Notes under the pieces: generated by a model
The model's database searches: none
Seen by the model: only the letters and a program-made list of their open reading frames with translations
What the model was told of the DNA's origin: nothing
Shown here: positions 32,701-45,039 of the stretch, piece by piece
Layout: every line of letters begins with the position of its first letter
Position numbering within the stretch: the first letter of the stretch is position 1
From: Anticarsia gemmatalis
Lineage: Eukaryota > Arthropoda > Insecta > Lepidoptera > Erebidae
Direction of reading: 5' to 3'
Length of the DNA: 64,000 nt
NCBI RefSeq assembly: GCF_050436995.1
Contig: NC_134766.1
Location: 5,022,001-5,086,000, forward strand
Position numbers and translations under genes: made by a program

Positions 32701-33530
32701 ATACTCCTCACGCGCCACAGATTAGACATCGTTGTAATGTCACTGATAGATAGACTTAATGCTGGTTTTATAACCTTCTTCCTCACACTTCCTTGACGAA
32801 CACCATTAAAGTCTGAGCAGAAAATTATTATCTATAGAATTAACGCTAGGATACAATTTTGATCGCTTTGCTGGATTCGCAGGTTAAAAAGTCATCAGCT
32901 GCCGAAAATTATGAATGAACAGAAAAAAGTATTAACTTCTTACTTTATTATGAATAATTACGACCAATTAGAATTTGGTATGATTAGGAATTTGATGCAG
33001 AAAAAAACGTATGTTTTTAAATCCAATGTGATAGCAGTGACATTCGCTATTCTTTTAAACTTATACTTGTGGAGGTAAACCAAAACCTTCTTTTTACTGA
33101 GCTTCTAAGCAAAAATTCTGTATTGAGGTGTATCATAGCTACTAAAATGCTAGTAGATTCAACAAAGTTAATAAATGTAGAGACTAAAACATTCGCTCCT
33201 TGATTAAAATTATAAACCAAGAAGCATAACATTAATAAAATAAATACAAGCTAGAGAGCGGAACTTCAGGCTTCGATTCCACGTCAAAAGCGGAATGTTT
33301 TGCAAATACAGAATACGTAGTGACGGTAACACAAGCCTTCTCGTGTTTGCTATGAAATAAGATAGTCATGGATACACCGATGAATGCAAATATGCGGCTT
33401 GTATACGATCAAGAAAACTGTACCTGGATTTATAGAATGTTTTTATGCGTTGCGCAATCATTTTGACATTTTTGACAGATAGTGTCAGTGCATCTGTGGT
33501 AAACGTCAAAAGTAGAGCCAATATTTAAGA
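29760..33530. other. long non-coding stretch, probably intron or upstream DNA
   Basis: No supported gene. GC-richer patches near 31620-31690 and 31995-32110 (for example TCGCAATCGCGTCGCGG) could be conserved non-coding elements; no frame or splice pair supports an exon. Confidence 0.4.
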
Positions 33531-34154
33531 AAAAAAAATGCTGATGTGTTTATACCTTATTATAAAACAACACATTAATGTTCCGCACTTAATTATCTTT
33601 ATCACTTGTGTTATTTTTATACTAACAAACAGATTACCGTTGACCCTTAACTTTTTTAAACTCATATCAACGTCTGAGAAATTGTATGTATTTCATATGA
33701 AAGTGATTGAGGCGTTGTTGCGTGGGCAAACTGGTGGGTGGACTCATATCCTGCCCATTCAGCTTTACTGTTCTGCAATCTTTCCTTATTATTTACCTTT
33801 TCCATCTGACCGTAATAAGGATTTATTTTTCTCTCGCCGCCTACCCAACTTTCCTCAGCCTGTATTTTTGTTGGTACGTTTATTTGCACCTCCATTAATT
33901 TGTAAATGTTGCTTACTAAAAATGTATCAGTTTGACACACATTTTATGGAGCATAAAAAAACTCTTTGCAAGTTATTGCGACGTCAAACGCACACAATTT
34001 AAAAAAAGAAAATTATGGTAAAAGGATTCCATATTTTTACCGTTTATAGCCTGTTTATTGCACATGTGCCGCTAAAGTATTCGAGTTTTATTCGATTGCC
34101 TAATGAAATTCGAGATGCTGCTGCGTTTCAATATGTCGATTTGCTTATTAAAAT

Positions 34155-34736
34155 TACGCTTCGTTTCGCAATCGATTCGCGGCTGTTGTTGCCGGCGAAA
34201 TTGGCGAAAATTTCGCTACGGCCGTTTTGGTCACGTGACGGGAGCGGAGGCGGAAAGATCTGTTGTCCTGTTCCAGGAGCATCGATTGGCGCTCTTGGCT
34301 GGTGGTGCTCGATTTGGGACCCTGTTTCTTTATACGTAAGGGTGTTTTTGGTAGTGAACGTGGCGAGTTAGGTCGTAAGGTTTCGGAGCGGTGCGGGCTA
34401 CACGCGGCCGGCCGGCAGCCGCAGTGCCACGCCGGTCGCCGGCACCACCGCCCGCGTCGCCACATCCCCCCGTTCGGGAATATTCGTTCGATAACAGGCG
34501 CCGCGTTGCGGTAGGTTTCGTATGACGAACGTTCGCCGAAGGTTTCGGCATGCGTGCGGGAAACATAAGTGTCTGAAAATAATAAAATAGTGTATCGAGT
34601 GCTGAATTTTTGTATGTCGCATTTAACGAAGTTAGTGCATAGTTTAGTGAGTGTGTGATGTGAATACAAAGTTTTGCGCATTGGTTTGTTTATAAATATT
34701 TTCACTTTACAATTTAAGCTTTTATTTCCTCGACAA
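34155..34736 (+). promoter_or_regulatory. GC-rich promoter island and 5' leader
   Basis: GC content rises sharply from about 34170, peaks at 34390-34510 (CGGCCGGCCGGCAGCCGC, CACCACCGCCCGCGTCGCC), then falls into an AT-rich leader ending at the ATG at 34737. No TATA box is clear. The pattern fits a CpG-type promoter of a regulated gene. The transcription start is not located. Confidence 0.5.
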
Positions 34737-34752
34737 ATGGAGCCGGATTACG
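34737..34752 (+). CDS. 16-nt first coding exon (MEPDY...) of an unidentified gene
   Basis: ATG GAG CCG GAT TAC G, then the strong donor GTACGT. The ATG has a fair context (GACAAATGG) and follows the GC-rich island, so this is a credible start codon exon, ending in phase 1. The next exon is not recognised, so a long first intron, perhaps extending beyond the window, is implied. Five residues are too few for a family call. The phase differs from the 27145 exon (phase 0), so the two cannot splice to the same acceptor in one frame. Confidence 0.45.
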
Positions 34753-34759
34753 GTACGTT

Positions 34760-37400
34760 CGTCGGACACTACCTAATTTATTGAAAAAAGAAAGCGTTTA
34801 TACTTGGAATACGTGCAAATAAATATTTTTGGCCAAGTTCCCGGGATTCTGTCGTTTATTTAATAAAACCTTCGAGCATTTGAACAAACTGCGCCGCAGA
34901 AAGTTGAATCGTTTATCAAAAATAATTGTCGTTTTAGTTTTAAAGCTCTCGGGTTGAAGATGTGGATAAGTTAAAGATCGATGTTGAAGTGATTAGGTTT
35001 GTATTGGAGTGCTCGAGTGGGATGTCTGCGGTGTATTTTACTAATTAATTGCTTGTTTGACGAAGGATCGGATGTTTACGATGTTCCGACAAACTGGCTT
35101 ATAAGCTTTGAAGGGCTCTCCAGAATTGGGATCTATTCAGGCATGCCTCATTCAAATTAAATTGACGAAGCTCGGGACTTGTTTAGAATTTGACGGAGGA
35201 ATATTACGATAATAATCCTGAAGGAGATTTTCATAAGAACGGGACCAATGTAATAAAAACGATGCTTTTATTTTAGTAATTGTATGAACAGTAATTACAT
35301 TTATTTTACTAAATTATTATGTCGAAAGACGTTATTATTTCCTCATGCAAGTGATGATTCGTTGACTTTACCTGGTATGGGGTAAATAAATAATAACAAT
35401 GACTTATAAGTGTATAAAGTATATAAAATTCCATTTAATTTGCGTAATAACCCAATGAAACATACATTAACGATAATTTATAGAATTATTTTTATTCACG
35501 TTTCCGAACGACAATATATTTTTTAATTTCTGAACGTTTTTTTAAAGGAACGAGAGAATGACGTTTGTAATCTGTGGTAGGTACTTATTAATATAGGTAT
35601 TGCATTGATTTATGGAAAATTTAAATAATGGAAATCAATTGAATCCGTATGTTTGTGAGAATGTTCTAGACTTCAATTTGGGCAAACAAATTGTACGTAT
35701 TGTGTTCGCGTTCATAGAATATTGGCTAAGCAATAAATTCTTGTAGGGGTACGCTTTACTGTTAGGTCTATTTTATGAAGGTCCTATGAGACCTATACGT
35801 CATTTTAGATACGCAAATTCTAATTTTATTGTAGAGGTTTTTATTTAGGATCTAGAACTGTTGGATATTTACTGTTCTATATTGCTTGGTTCAAAATGTA
35901 TCTATCTTTTCACCTGGGAATGGTATGTTAAACTTTCCGTTTGAATTATAGCAAACTAAAATAATTTGGATTACGGGTAAGGTTGTATAGTGAATTGTGT
36001 TTTTGGGTCTAGAGGGAGCATATAATCAATGTAAAAAGATCTTTTTAAGTGTAGATTTTGCTTTTTCTCAAAGGAATAAGTAATAAAATTTATAAATTAA
36101 TTATATTTTTGAAACTCGGACACGATGTTTCGCTGATTTTCGTATCCAATACGGAAAAACCGGCCATCTATTTATAAGCCTGACCGTGTTTATTATTTCT
36201 CTTTTCGTTAAGTTGTCAACAGTGTACGCACGATGAAGTGCTAATTAATAACAGTAATGATTTATCCTGTGAGTGGACAATATGTCATAATGTGTCATAA
36301 ATACGATATCGTAACGAAGAACCCACATACTGGCAGCAGCACAGAGCATTACTGAGACTGTTTTCCAAAGTGAAAAAATAAATGAAAAAATTTTTGACAG
36401 ATTGACAAAAAATTATCTGTCATAAACGTCAAAATAATTTAAAAAGTTATTTGAAAATGGAAATGTTCCCCTTTAGTCTAAGGCAACCAAAGTCCAGCTA
36501 GCAAGAGTCGAGACTTAGCTTTCGACATTACGATTACGTTTTTCGATATTCGCCATGTCGATACCCTGTCGATCGCTAAAACATTAATTTGACATTTTGA
36601 CGTTCGTTTAGGAATGCTTTGAATTGACCGCTTCATTATATCCGATGATACTAAGTTATAAAAGATATAAAAGTCTAAAGAAATGATTCGGAACATTAAT
36701 AACATTGATTGATAAACGATTGGCATCTTTATAAGAATTTAGGTTATAATTAATCAAAATTGAATGTTTCATTATATTTTTGAGTGTAAAGATTAACTGA
36801 ATAACTTTTCTAACCAGTTACGTGTTTTTCTCTTATCTATAGATATTTTAATACAAAAGCTAAAACTAAACTTTTGTAACTGGCTTGGGTCCACGACTTT
36901 GTTCACCTATTCCTAGTATCAGAAGATAAAGCAGTAGTAGCCGCAAAAAACATCCTTTGTGATAAAAAAACAATTGGCTGGTTTCTATTTTTCGGTTATG
37001 TTTCAGATAGCATATTAGATGAAATTTTGACAGTTCCTTTCACTTTATCCAGGAGATAGGTTAACTGACACTTATCTATATACTGTCAACTGTCTCTATG
37101 TTTAAATAAAATACACTTAGCAGTTATTGCTTGCAACATGCATTTGCAAGTATATCCATGCTTTCGTATTATTTTAGTAGTATAATAAAACGAGTACGGG
37201 CTAACTGCAGTCGTATATATTTGTAGACAAATCGAGTTCTATTTAAATACTATCGCCATATGTTGTGTCGTTATTTCCGCGTCTAATCGCACGTTTCAAT
37301 CGCGAACGTGATGCAAATCTGCAGACACCCTTACATTACTTGTGGAGACTTATATAGAAGTCATTTGCGATAAATCTCATGTTTATTGTATATTAGAAAT
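34760..37400 (+). other. probable start of a long first intron
   Basis: AT-rich, no coding frame supported. A short stretch at 36390-36440 (TTGACAGATTGAC... AACGTCAAAATAA) resembles pieces at 8145-8215 and 33470-33515. Confidence 0.35.
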
Positions 37401-37404
37401 ATGT

Positions 37405-37640
37405 ATCAACATGTGAAGAAGGTTTTTTTTCTTTATTTGAACACTCTAATCTCTGAAACTACTAGTTTAAATGTGAAAAATCTTTTCGGGTATCTTAGGC
37501 AATTTTACGAGGAAACTTGTAGGCGACTTACATCACCGTGGGTGCTATGGGAGCTGAATAATCTCTTTACTACTTACAATTTTTTAAGTGAAGTTTCTGT
37601 CAGTCTGTTCGCTATAAACTCAAAATCTGAGAATCTGAGA
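37405..37640 (+). mobile_element. old, diverged Helitron-like fragment
   Basis: TTGAACACTCTAATCTCTGAAACTACTAGTTTAAATGTGAAAAATC order (shown here only as a pattern: GAACRCKCTAATCTC, AACTACT, GAAAAATC) then TCTTAGGCAATTTTACGAGG matches the 5' half of the full copies. Ends lost. Confidence 0.45.
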
Positions 37641-37749
37641 TTTATTAGGAAGGTTTTAGTGTATAATCATAAAAAAAACATGTTCAAAGTCATGCAGGTC
37701 AGCTGGTATATAGATAGTTTTACATACATAAGTTTACATACGACATAGT

Positions 37750-40380
37750 ACATACGACGTTTTGTTATCGACACTCGTCTCTAACGACACATTGATTGGA
37801 TAACATTGGATTTGTTTGACATATTCTTTTAAAACAGTACGTGTTTTGTCTATGGGTTGACAATCGTTTGACGTGTTAGTTTCAGTGCATTATACAACAC
37901 TTACATGTTCATGGAACGATTTTGTGTAAATTCTGGTTAGAATTTGCACTTGTAAATGTCTTTTACTGGAGTATTAATTGGTTTATTTTTTCTTTGTTTT
38001 TACTTGCGTTTATTGATTCTATGGGAAAATTTTGTTTTCATAATGGAGACCCCGGTAAAAGTCGCTCTGCTTGAAATCAGATCCAATCAATAGTTTTTCC
38101 TCTTCTGCTACTATCTATTGATATGAAAGCCGATTATAAAATCTGTCCAGTCATTTTCGAGTTAACTGCTACTAGACAGACAGACGCGGCACTAGACTTT
38201 GATTTCGTGTTGTCTATGCTTCAACGTGCACTATTTGATAATTTGTATATTTTACGAATCAAATGATACAGTTATTACATTGCTAGACAGTTATAAATTA
38301 CATAATTTACGGTTTAGACATTCAGTGATTTATTTATTAGGGATTTCCGTATTACATGTAACAGCGAGTGCCGGCTCACACTTGACTGTGGTTTCCTGAT
38401 TAACTGGCGATGTTTTGAAGTAAATCCCTACCATACATACCTACTAGTCACATGTATAAAATGTATATTTTTTTAGATGTCAAATGAGGTGAAATTGACT
38501 CGTAAGACGCGAAGTATGAAAACGTCCAAAATTTATTTTTACAATTTTGTCAAATCTCAATCTTTAAATGGGACGTTATTTCCGAATATTGGTTAAAAAA
38601 TACTTGATAACTATTTTAGATATCTTTAAGCTAAATCAACGCTAACAATGTTTTGGTATTATAATACAAAATGACGTCTTATTTTTTTCTTTTCATAAAA
38701 ATGGCGGCTATAAAATCATTGTCGTATCTGTGACTATTATTATTTCCAGAGATATAAGTAATTAGGTTCATAATTACGTTTATTCTAACCCATTATCTAC
38801 TAAAAAATCTATTACAAGGTTTAATAGTAAACATGTGTACAATAATGATAGCAAATAAAGTGTTTCAGTAGCGTCTAACCCCCGCGGTGGTTCATTGACC
38901 TCTATGATACATGCCGCGGTTTATCGTCCAACATAATAAACGTCGTGCATTGTTATTTTTTAAATAAATTGCCATTGAATAATATTGTTTGCGAAAGAAG
39001 ACAAATAAGAGGTTAGTATTTTAAGTCTATGTTTAGGCGGGATAATTTTGAATATGGAATGTTTGCGATCTGTCAATCTGACAGTTATATTTTTTTTTAT
39101 TCAGTTGGGTTTACTTTTTTAAACTGTTTTTTTTTTAGAAACTTATATGAATGGACATGATATATTTTCAACTTACTCTACTAATTCTCTGGAATTAACT
39201 TCAGCGTTTGATTCAATTATTTTATCATCAATCTCTATGACAATTATGAACGTGAGAAACACAAAAGACTGTTCCACGGCCATCGTCAGTACTAAAAAGT
39301 TAAGATGTCACGGGTTACATTATAGCCCAAACACTTCTTACTTTTTTCTATCCGAAAATTGTATATCGACTTTGGTTTAAAATGAAAACCAACTTCAATA
39401 AGGATAAGTACGTACTGTTAATTCTAAAGTTTTATAGCCAATATATTGAGCATTAAAATGTCTGTTGACTTGAAAACAAGAGCATTTATCGCCAGGCAGT
39501 CTATAGGGGGAATACCGAGAAATAAGCCGTTGTTATTTAATAGCTAAATCATTGAAAACAATAATATTTACTTGGATAAGTTTTGCTGCCTACGGTTTTA
39601 TTGTACTGGCAATTTAGATCTATTTGATGAATTATAGTTCGAGAGCTCGTAATCTTGTTTCTTAGAGGAATGTTTATTTCATATTGTTTTAGTATTATAA
39701 GGATATTTAAGGTATTAGAGGATATAATTCAGGTCTAAAAGGCCTACTGTAAGTATTCAATTGTAGTTTAAGAGCTGTCTTAGCAAATTTAGATTTGTTT
39801 ACAATTTTAACAGAACGAGATTTTTTTATCGCTAGATAGTTTTATCCGTCGAAAATCTTTAAAAATGTTTTCAGAACATGTATGAAAAATGTTTTAAATA
39901 ACTATTGACAGTGGAAAAAACATCTATAGAGTGGTCAATCTATCATTTTGAAAGCAGTTATCAGTGAATTAATTCCAATATATCTCCAATGTCCTAACAT
40001 TACAAGATTACATATTACAAGTACTAGTGAACGTTACAAAACTGAATACATTGCTTAAGTGAACGATTAAGCCGGTTATAACTAACGAGAGATTACGACA
40101 CACTTGTCATTTGTCATATCCTTAATAAGAGTTAAGAGAACTCTCACTTGTGTACAGACAGACGGACAGACGACTTTGCGTGATAAAATTCGTAACAACA
40201 ACTTCTCTTGGGTAATTTACATTGGTTTTTTGTTAAAGGACGGTTTTAACGCCTTTTGTAGTATTAATTTGAACGATTTAGACTATATTAACTAAGTTAA
40301 AAGTTAGCATAAATTAATTTTGACACCAAACGTGAGCTAAAACACGTCACTTGAAATCGACTTACTATTGAAAAATTACA
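37750..40380. other. non-coding DNA, no feature seen
   Basis: AT-rich, with short polyT runs. A 77-codon frame at 39147-39380 has no recognisable content. Confidence 0.4.
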
Positions 40381-40385
40381 TATGG

Positions 40386-40510
40386 CAATAGATCCACTTC
40401 CTGTTACATGGGGCTAACTTTGTTAATAGCGAAACGCGGGTATATTACCTACACTTCGGTTGACACCTTTGGTTATAACAGGTATGGTATTACGTATGTA
40501 TATTGTATGT
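40386..40510 (+). repeat. tRNA-derived SINE, 3' part
   Basis: GGCTAACTTTGTTAATAGCG, AAACGCGGGTATATTAC, ACACTTCGGTTGACACC and TAACAGGTATGGTATTACG follow the body order of the SINE at 48331; the tail is a TATGTA-rich run. The tRNA head is missing. Confidence 0.55.
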
Positions 40511-40834
40511 ATGTGCGTTAAGCCATTGAATTCCTAGTTCTGAATATACGCAAGTCTGCGTATACCAAACTATAGTACGTTGTCGAACGGTTGGTTTCCT
40601 ACACAATTACTACATTAGTCACCAAGCCGCCAGTCTGTCCGTCTGCTCGAAGCCTTAGGGGATATCTCAACGCAATTTCAATTCATAAAGTCCTTCACCA
40701 AAACTGGTATGACTAAGATATTGGAACATACGTGGTTTAACCCAGTTTAGCCCACTAACAGCTATTTATGCACTGATCATATTAATTTTATGCTCAAGAA
40801 ACTTTCAGTATCAATAATGTATAATTATTGTATA

Positions 40835-41094
40835 CTAGCTGACCCGCGCAACTTCGCTTGCGTCACATAAGAGAGAATGGGTCATATTTTTCCCCATTTT
40901 GTAACATTTTTTACTGGTACTCTGCTCCTGTTGGTTGTAGCGTGATGTTATATAGCCTATAGCCTTCCTTGATAAATGAGCTATCTAACACTGAAAGAAT
41001 TTTCCAAATCGGACCAGTAGTTCCTGAGATTAACGCGTTCAAACAAACAAACAAACAAACAATCTCTTCAGCTTTATAATATTATAAGTAAAGA
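40835..41094 (-). mobile_element. Helitron-like element, copy 4
   Basis: Full length on the minus strand, with 3' end CTAGCTGACCCGCGCAAC as read on plus, and a worn 5' end (ATTATAAGTAAAGAT instead of ATTAGTATAGAT). Flanked by A and T. Confidence 0.8.
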
Positions 41095-41657
41095 TATGCC
41101 AAAGCAACTTTCAGTATCGATAATGTATAATTATTGTGTATTAAACAGCATGTGTGCAATAGATTGCGGAGGTTATGATCTAATTTGTATAATAAGTACA
41201 TTAAAAATCAGTTTGGTTTATGTTACATTAAGTCAATATACTTGGATATAATTATAGTCGTTATTGACTGTATGTTTCTAATTTGCTATCGGGCATTATG
41301 TTGCCTGCTTATGCCGCATTAATCGAGGTAGTTTTGCAAGATTATAATCATAGCTACACATTGGTAGTTTTTAATTTTTTTAACGATTCATTTCATTGCA
41401 TTCGGTGCCTTACTTAGATATATTTTTTGCTACATACTGTGAATAGTCAAGATCCATGTACTAACTAAATACAAACATACATAATATCACGCCTTTTTCG
41501 CATAGGAGCAGACAGGGACCAAAAACTAAATAAAACATAAAACATAACTAATAAACAATTAAATACATACTTATATAAAGTCGCGCCTCTTACCATAAGG
41601 TTATACGGAGATCAAGAATGCAAAATCTAATTTGAAGCTAAGTAAAATTATATGCAT

Positions 41658-41878
41658 CAACTTGTCGCCCGCGACTTCGTCCTCGTGGAAACCCTTCCCG
41701 TGTGAATCCCGATCTCTCGGGGACTCCGGGATAAAAAGCCTATGTGTTACTCTGGTTCTTCGGCTACCTATATACCAAATGTCATCGTAATCGGTTCAGT
41801 AGTATTTGCGTGAAAGAGTAACAAACATCCATACATACATACATTCTCACAAACTTTCGCATTTATAATATTAGAATG
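41658..41878 (-). mobile_element. Helitron-like element of a second subfamily
   Basis: On minus: starts TCATTCTAATATTATAAATG with GCGAAAGTTTGTGAG and (ATGT)n, passes through TTACTCTTTCACGC, GAACCGATTACGATG, CACATAGGC, TTTTATCCCGG and ends near GAAGTCGCGGGCGACAAG. This block order is widespread in moth genomes in my recollection. The 3' CTAG end is not clean. Confidence 0.6.
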
Positions 41879-42208
41879 ATTCCTAAAGCCTGTACCTTCA
41901 ATGGCTATTCTACCTGGACCATCGAGTAACCTTCAATCGATACTTAGTTGTATACTTTTCGCGGTCGTCTCCCCGCCTATATTTATTATTAGCTAATAAT
42001 GGTATGAATCATTTATGAACTGGTAAACTATAGTACTGGGTATTAGAAGGCAAGTGGGCGAGGGGCGTGATCACAGCTTAACGTTGTATTTAGGCTTATT
42101 ATATAGTTATAATTGGCGGTTTTAACTTTGTAAATTAGTGTTTTGAGATACTTTTGTTGATAAAAAAGATACGCGCTGAATATGTTTAAAAGTTTGTGTC
42201 GTTTAAAA

Positions 42209-42320
42209 GACTTTCTTCAAAATCTAAATCACTGAAAATTATGAATATGATATTTTCCGAAATCGATACTAAATATCTTTTGTTCCAAGGACTTTCTTCA
42301 AAATCAGAATCACTGAAAAT
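42209..42320 (+). repeat. 81-bp-spaced direct repeat
   Basis: GACTTTCTTCAAAATC, then a near-identical ATCACTGAAAAT, occur at 42209 and again at 42290. They lie in one 73-codon open frame (42196-42417), giving two SSKS.SLK units. Probably a simple tandem duplication of non-coding DNA. Confidence 0.5.
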
Positions 42321-42424
42321 GATTAATTTATTTGGTCAACAGAAAACCAGGAATCTATATCAATTAGGTAATTTATTCGAAAAAATATCGAATTCCCTAT
42401 CATGGAGACACTGTTAACTGCAAA

Positions 42425-44710
42425 ATGTATTTTTAACTCCTTTTATTATTAGTAACCGAATAAGCAAAGACAATTTACCTCCTGTAGAATTAAAATTAAA
42501 TTACAATTTTTATGCTTAATAATTATACAAGTTAATTTTAAATGACGATCCAAACAAAGCCTTACTGTAAATAATTTTCACCCAAGTATTGGTAATGGTT
42601 ATAATGTTAATATATGGTATTTATGTTAAAGTAAGGTGCTAATTTGCGAAGTGCAGTTTTCACACCGTTATAAACTTCCTTCACAAAAATGGAGGCTTAT
42701 TAATTAACTTTATAGGTAAGACGGTAATTGTCATTAATGATAAACATTTGTTATTAGTAATTAACGTGTAGAAATGATATTTTTATTACAAATCAATTCG
42801 CGTTGCCGGATTCTAAAACAATAATTTCTTCCGGGTTACCTACTCGGAAGAAATTAATGTAATATTATTTTCTATTCCTCTTTTCTACTTCTGTATTCTT
42901 TTTTATTTCTCTTAAAGTTGCCATACTTTTTTAAAATGGCGCCATGTTCGCAAACTTAGTCGTCTTATTTTTGAGATGTTTCAATTTCACATCACTGCAA
43001 CTGATTGTTTTTATTTTTTTATACTTACTTATACACGTGCAAGAGAAAGTGCTTGTTCCTCATTGGTTTTACATACAATTATCAAGAAGCATCGTTATTA
43101 TCTTGTTCAACATTGTCTTATTTTTATTTTTGTTCATTCTCATATGCTCAAAAATACTTTACACACTTTTGTTTGACGGTTGTATGTCACGTAACTAATA
43201 TTTTGACAGCTGTCAGATTTGGTCGCTTCATAACCTCACTTTAACGCATCGTTACTTAACCGCCTTTGTAGCCATTAGCTTAAAAAAAACATGTATGCAC
43301 TTAAATTAGTACAGCACTTAACCTAAAAATATTCAATACATATTCCGAATTTCCATATACACGAAATTTAAATAAAGTCGTTACACTAACTGGCTATAAA
43401 CATTGGAACCTATTTGCATGACAACGGCTCGGCTCGGGCCCATTCAACTGTTCGAAATCGAATTGAAATTCGGCCTTCGTCCTTCGCCCAACAAGCCCGC
43501 CATTTTTAGCCGGCGGCCAGGCCTCGTGACATCATCGTCGTCACAAAATGCACTTTACTTGTTTATGGTCAGTCGCAATCGAATCATTATAATCGAGAAT
43601 TACCGCATCGTCTGTGGTTTTGAGATTTTGATGCTTCAGTATTAAGATAACATAAATTCTATGTTAAAATGTTAAATTATTTTCATTTCTAAGCAACGTA
43701 CATAAAATCCAATTCATATTTACACTATAATTTCAACGGACATTTGAAACATAACTTGACGTTTACAGTCTTAAAACTATTCTATTCATAATAAAATATC
43801 TCAGTCACATAATAAAATAATAATTACTTTAACAAAACAACGCGAAAGTCAACTTAATTCCAGAGACAAGCGCTTAGTATTTTCAGCCGCTCTCGGGTGA
43901 AAGTCGCGCAATAAAAGGACAACTTCGCACGACATTATAATTAGTAAATTACAGACTGAGCACACGAATGCCCATTACCTCCTGCCTCTATAGTGAATTA
44001 GTAACAAAACAGTTTCCAAGAAACCTTTGTCACGACGGAAATGAATTTAATTCTCACCTGCCAGTGATGGTACAAAATGGCGGACTTCCAGAATACCTTA
44101 ATATTGTAAGTGCTGGTACGGTTATACGGATGTACAAGATTTAAAGACTTAAAGGATGTTGGATTTGCTAATGGTTTCCTTTGTAACCGTTTTTACTCTC
44201 ATTAGACATTACATATCCTTTATTTTTTTATTGCTTTCCGCATTGGAAGAATTAGGTGGCACGGGTGTTATAGTGGTCTTGTTATGTCACATTTTAATTG
44301 ACTAATAAATCAAAATACAATAACGATCGATTATCTTATATTTTGACGAAGTCCCTCTCGCTGTCATAGCTTATGTTAGGTTCTGTCTAAGTGATTGCAT
44401 CGTGTATTTCCTATTTGAAAGTGAATGTTAAGCTCGATTTGTCGACAAATCCTACCACGATAATGTGCTAAGTCAACTTCTATCAGTGACATTCTAAACT
44501 GGGTTTCAACAAAAAGCGAAATTGCATATTCAATAGTACATATTGGGCATGGCTGTCGGTCACGCGCACGAGGAAAGCGTGACGCGCTAACCAATTCGAT
44601 GACTGTTCATATGCAAATTCGTGCCCCCAAGATACAGATAATGAAAGGTCAGGAGTAAACGACAAATAGGTACGTATACTATCAAGACCTTTGAGGAGCT
44701 TGTGGCTGTG
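42425..44710. other. non-coding DNA with one GC-rich patch
   Basis: Nothing coding is supported. The patch at about 43425-43555 (CGGCTCGGCTCGGGCCC, CAACAAGCCCGCC, GCCGGCGGCCAGGCC) contrasts with AT-rich flanks and may be a regulatory element. Confidence 0.4.
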
Positions 44711-44717
44711 TAACATT

Positions 44718-45036
44718 TGCCGCCCGGATCTATCGTTCAGGTTAAGCGACGCTTGCCGAGGTTGGTCTGTGGATGGGTGACCAGATTATATATACCGAGT
44801 TCCTCCACGTTGAATTGTTTTTCCCGGACGTTTGCAAAGATCTTCGATAGTCGTTACCAGTAGTCAGAAGCTCGAAGGTCTTACAGCCAGTCTTACCGAG
44901 GGTATCGTGTTATAACCCAAGTAACTGGGTTGTGGAAGTCCGATAGGTTCCATGTAAATAACTGGTATTCAGCTGCACCCGGTGAGACTGGAAGCCGACT
45001 CCAACTTAGTTCAAATAAGACTAAGCTGATGATGAC
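44718..45036 (+). repeat. 5S-rRNA-headed SINE, full copy (type 2 tail)
   Basis: Head CGCCCGGATCTATCGTTC, GGTTAAGCGACGCTTGCCG and GTGGATGGGTGACCA keep the 5S rRNA gene internal promoter layout. Tail AACTGGGTTGTGGAAGTC, CCATGTAAATAACTGG, ATTCAGCTGCACCCGG, GACTGGAAGCCGACTCC, ending CTAAGCTGATGATGA. A minus-strand copy lies at 53339-53562. Confidence 0.75.
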
Positions 45037-45039
45037 TAT

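Noticed and set aside
34015..34705. Overlapping frames of up to 183 codons in the GC-rich island, both strands
   Set aside because: GC-rich sequence has few stop codons; several frames are open at once, with no family content.
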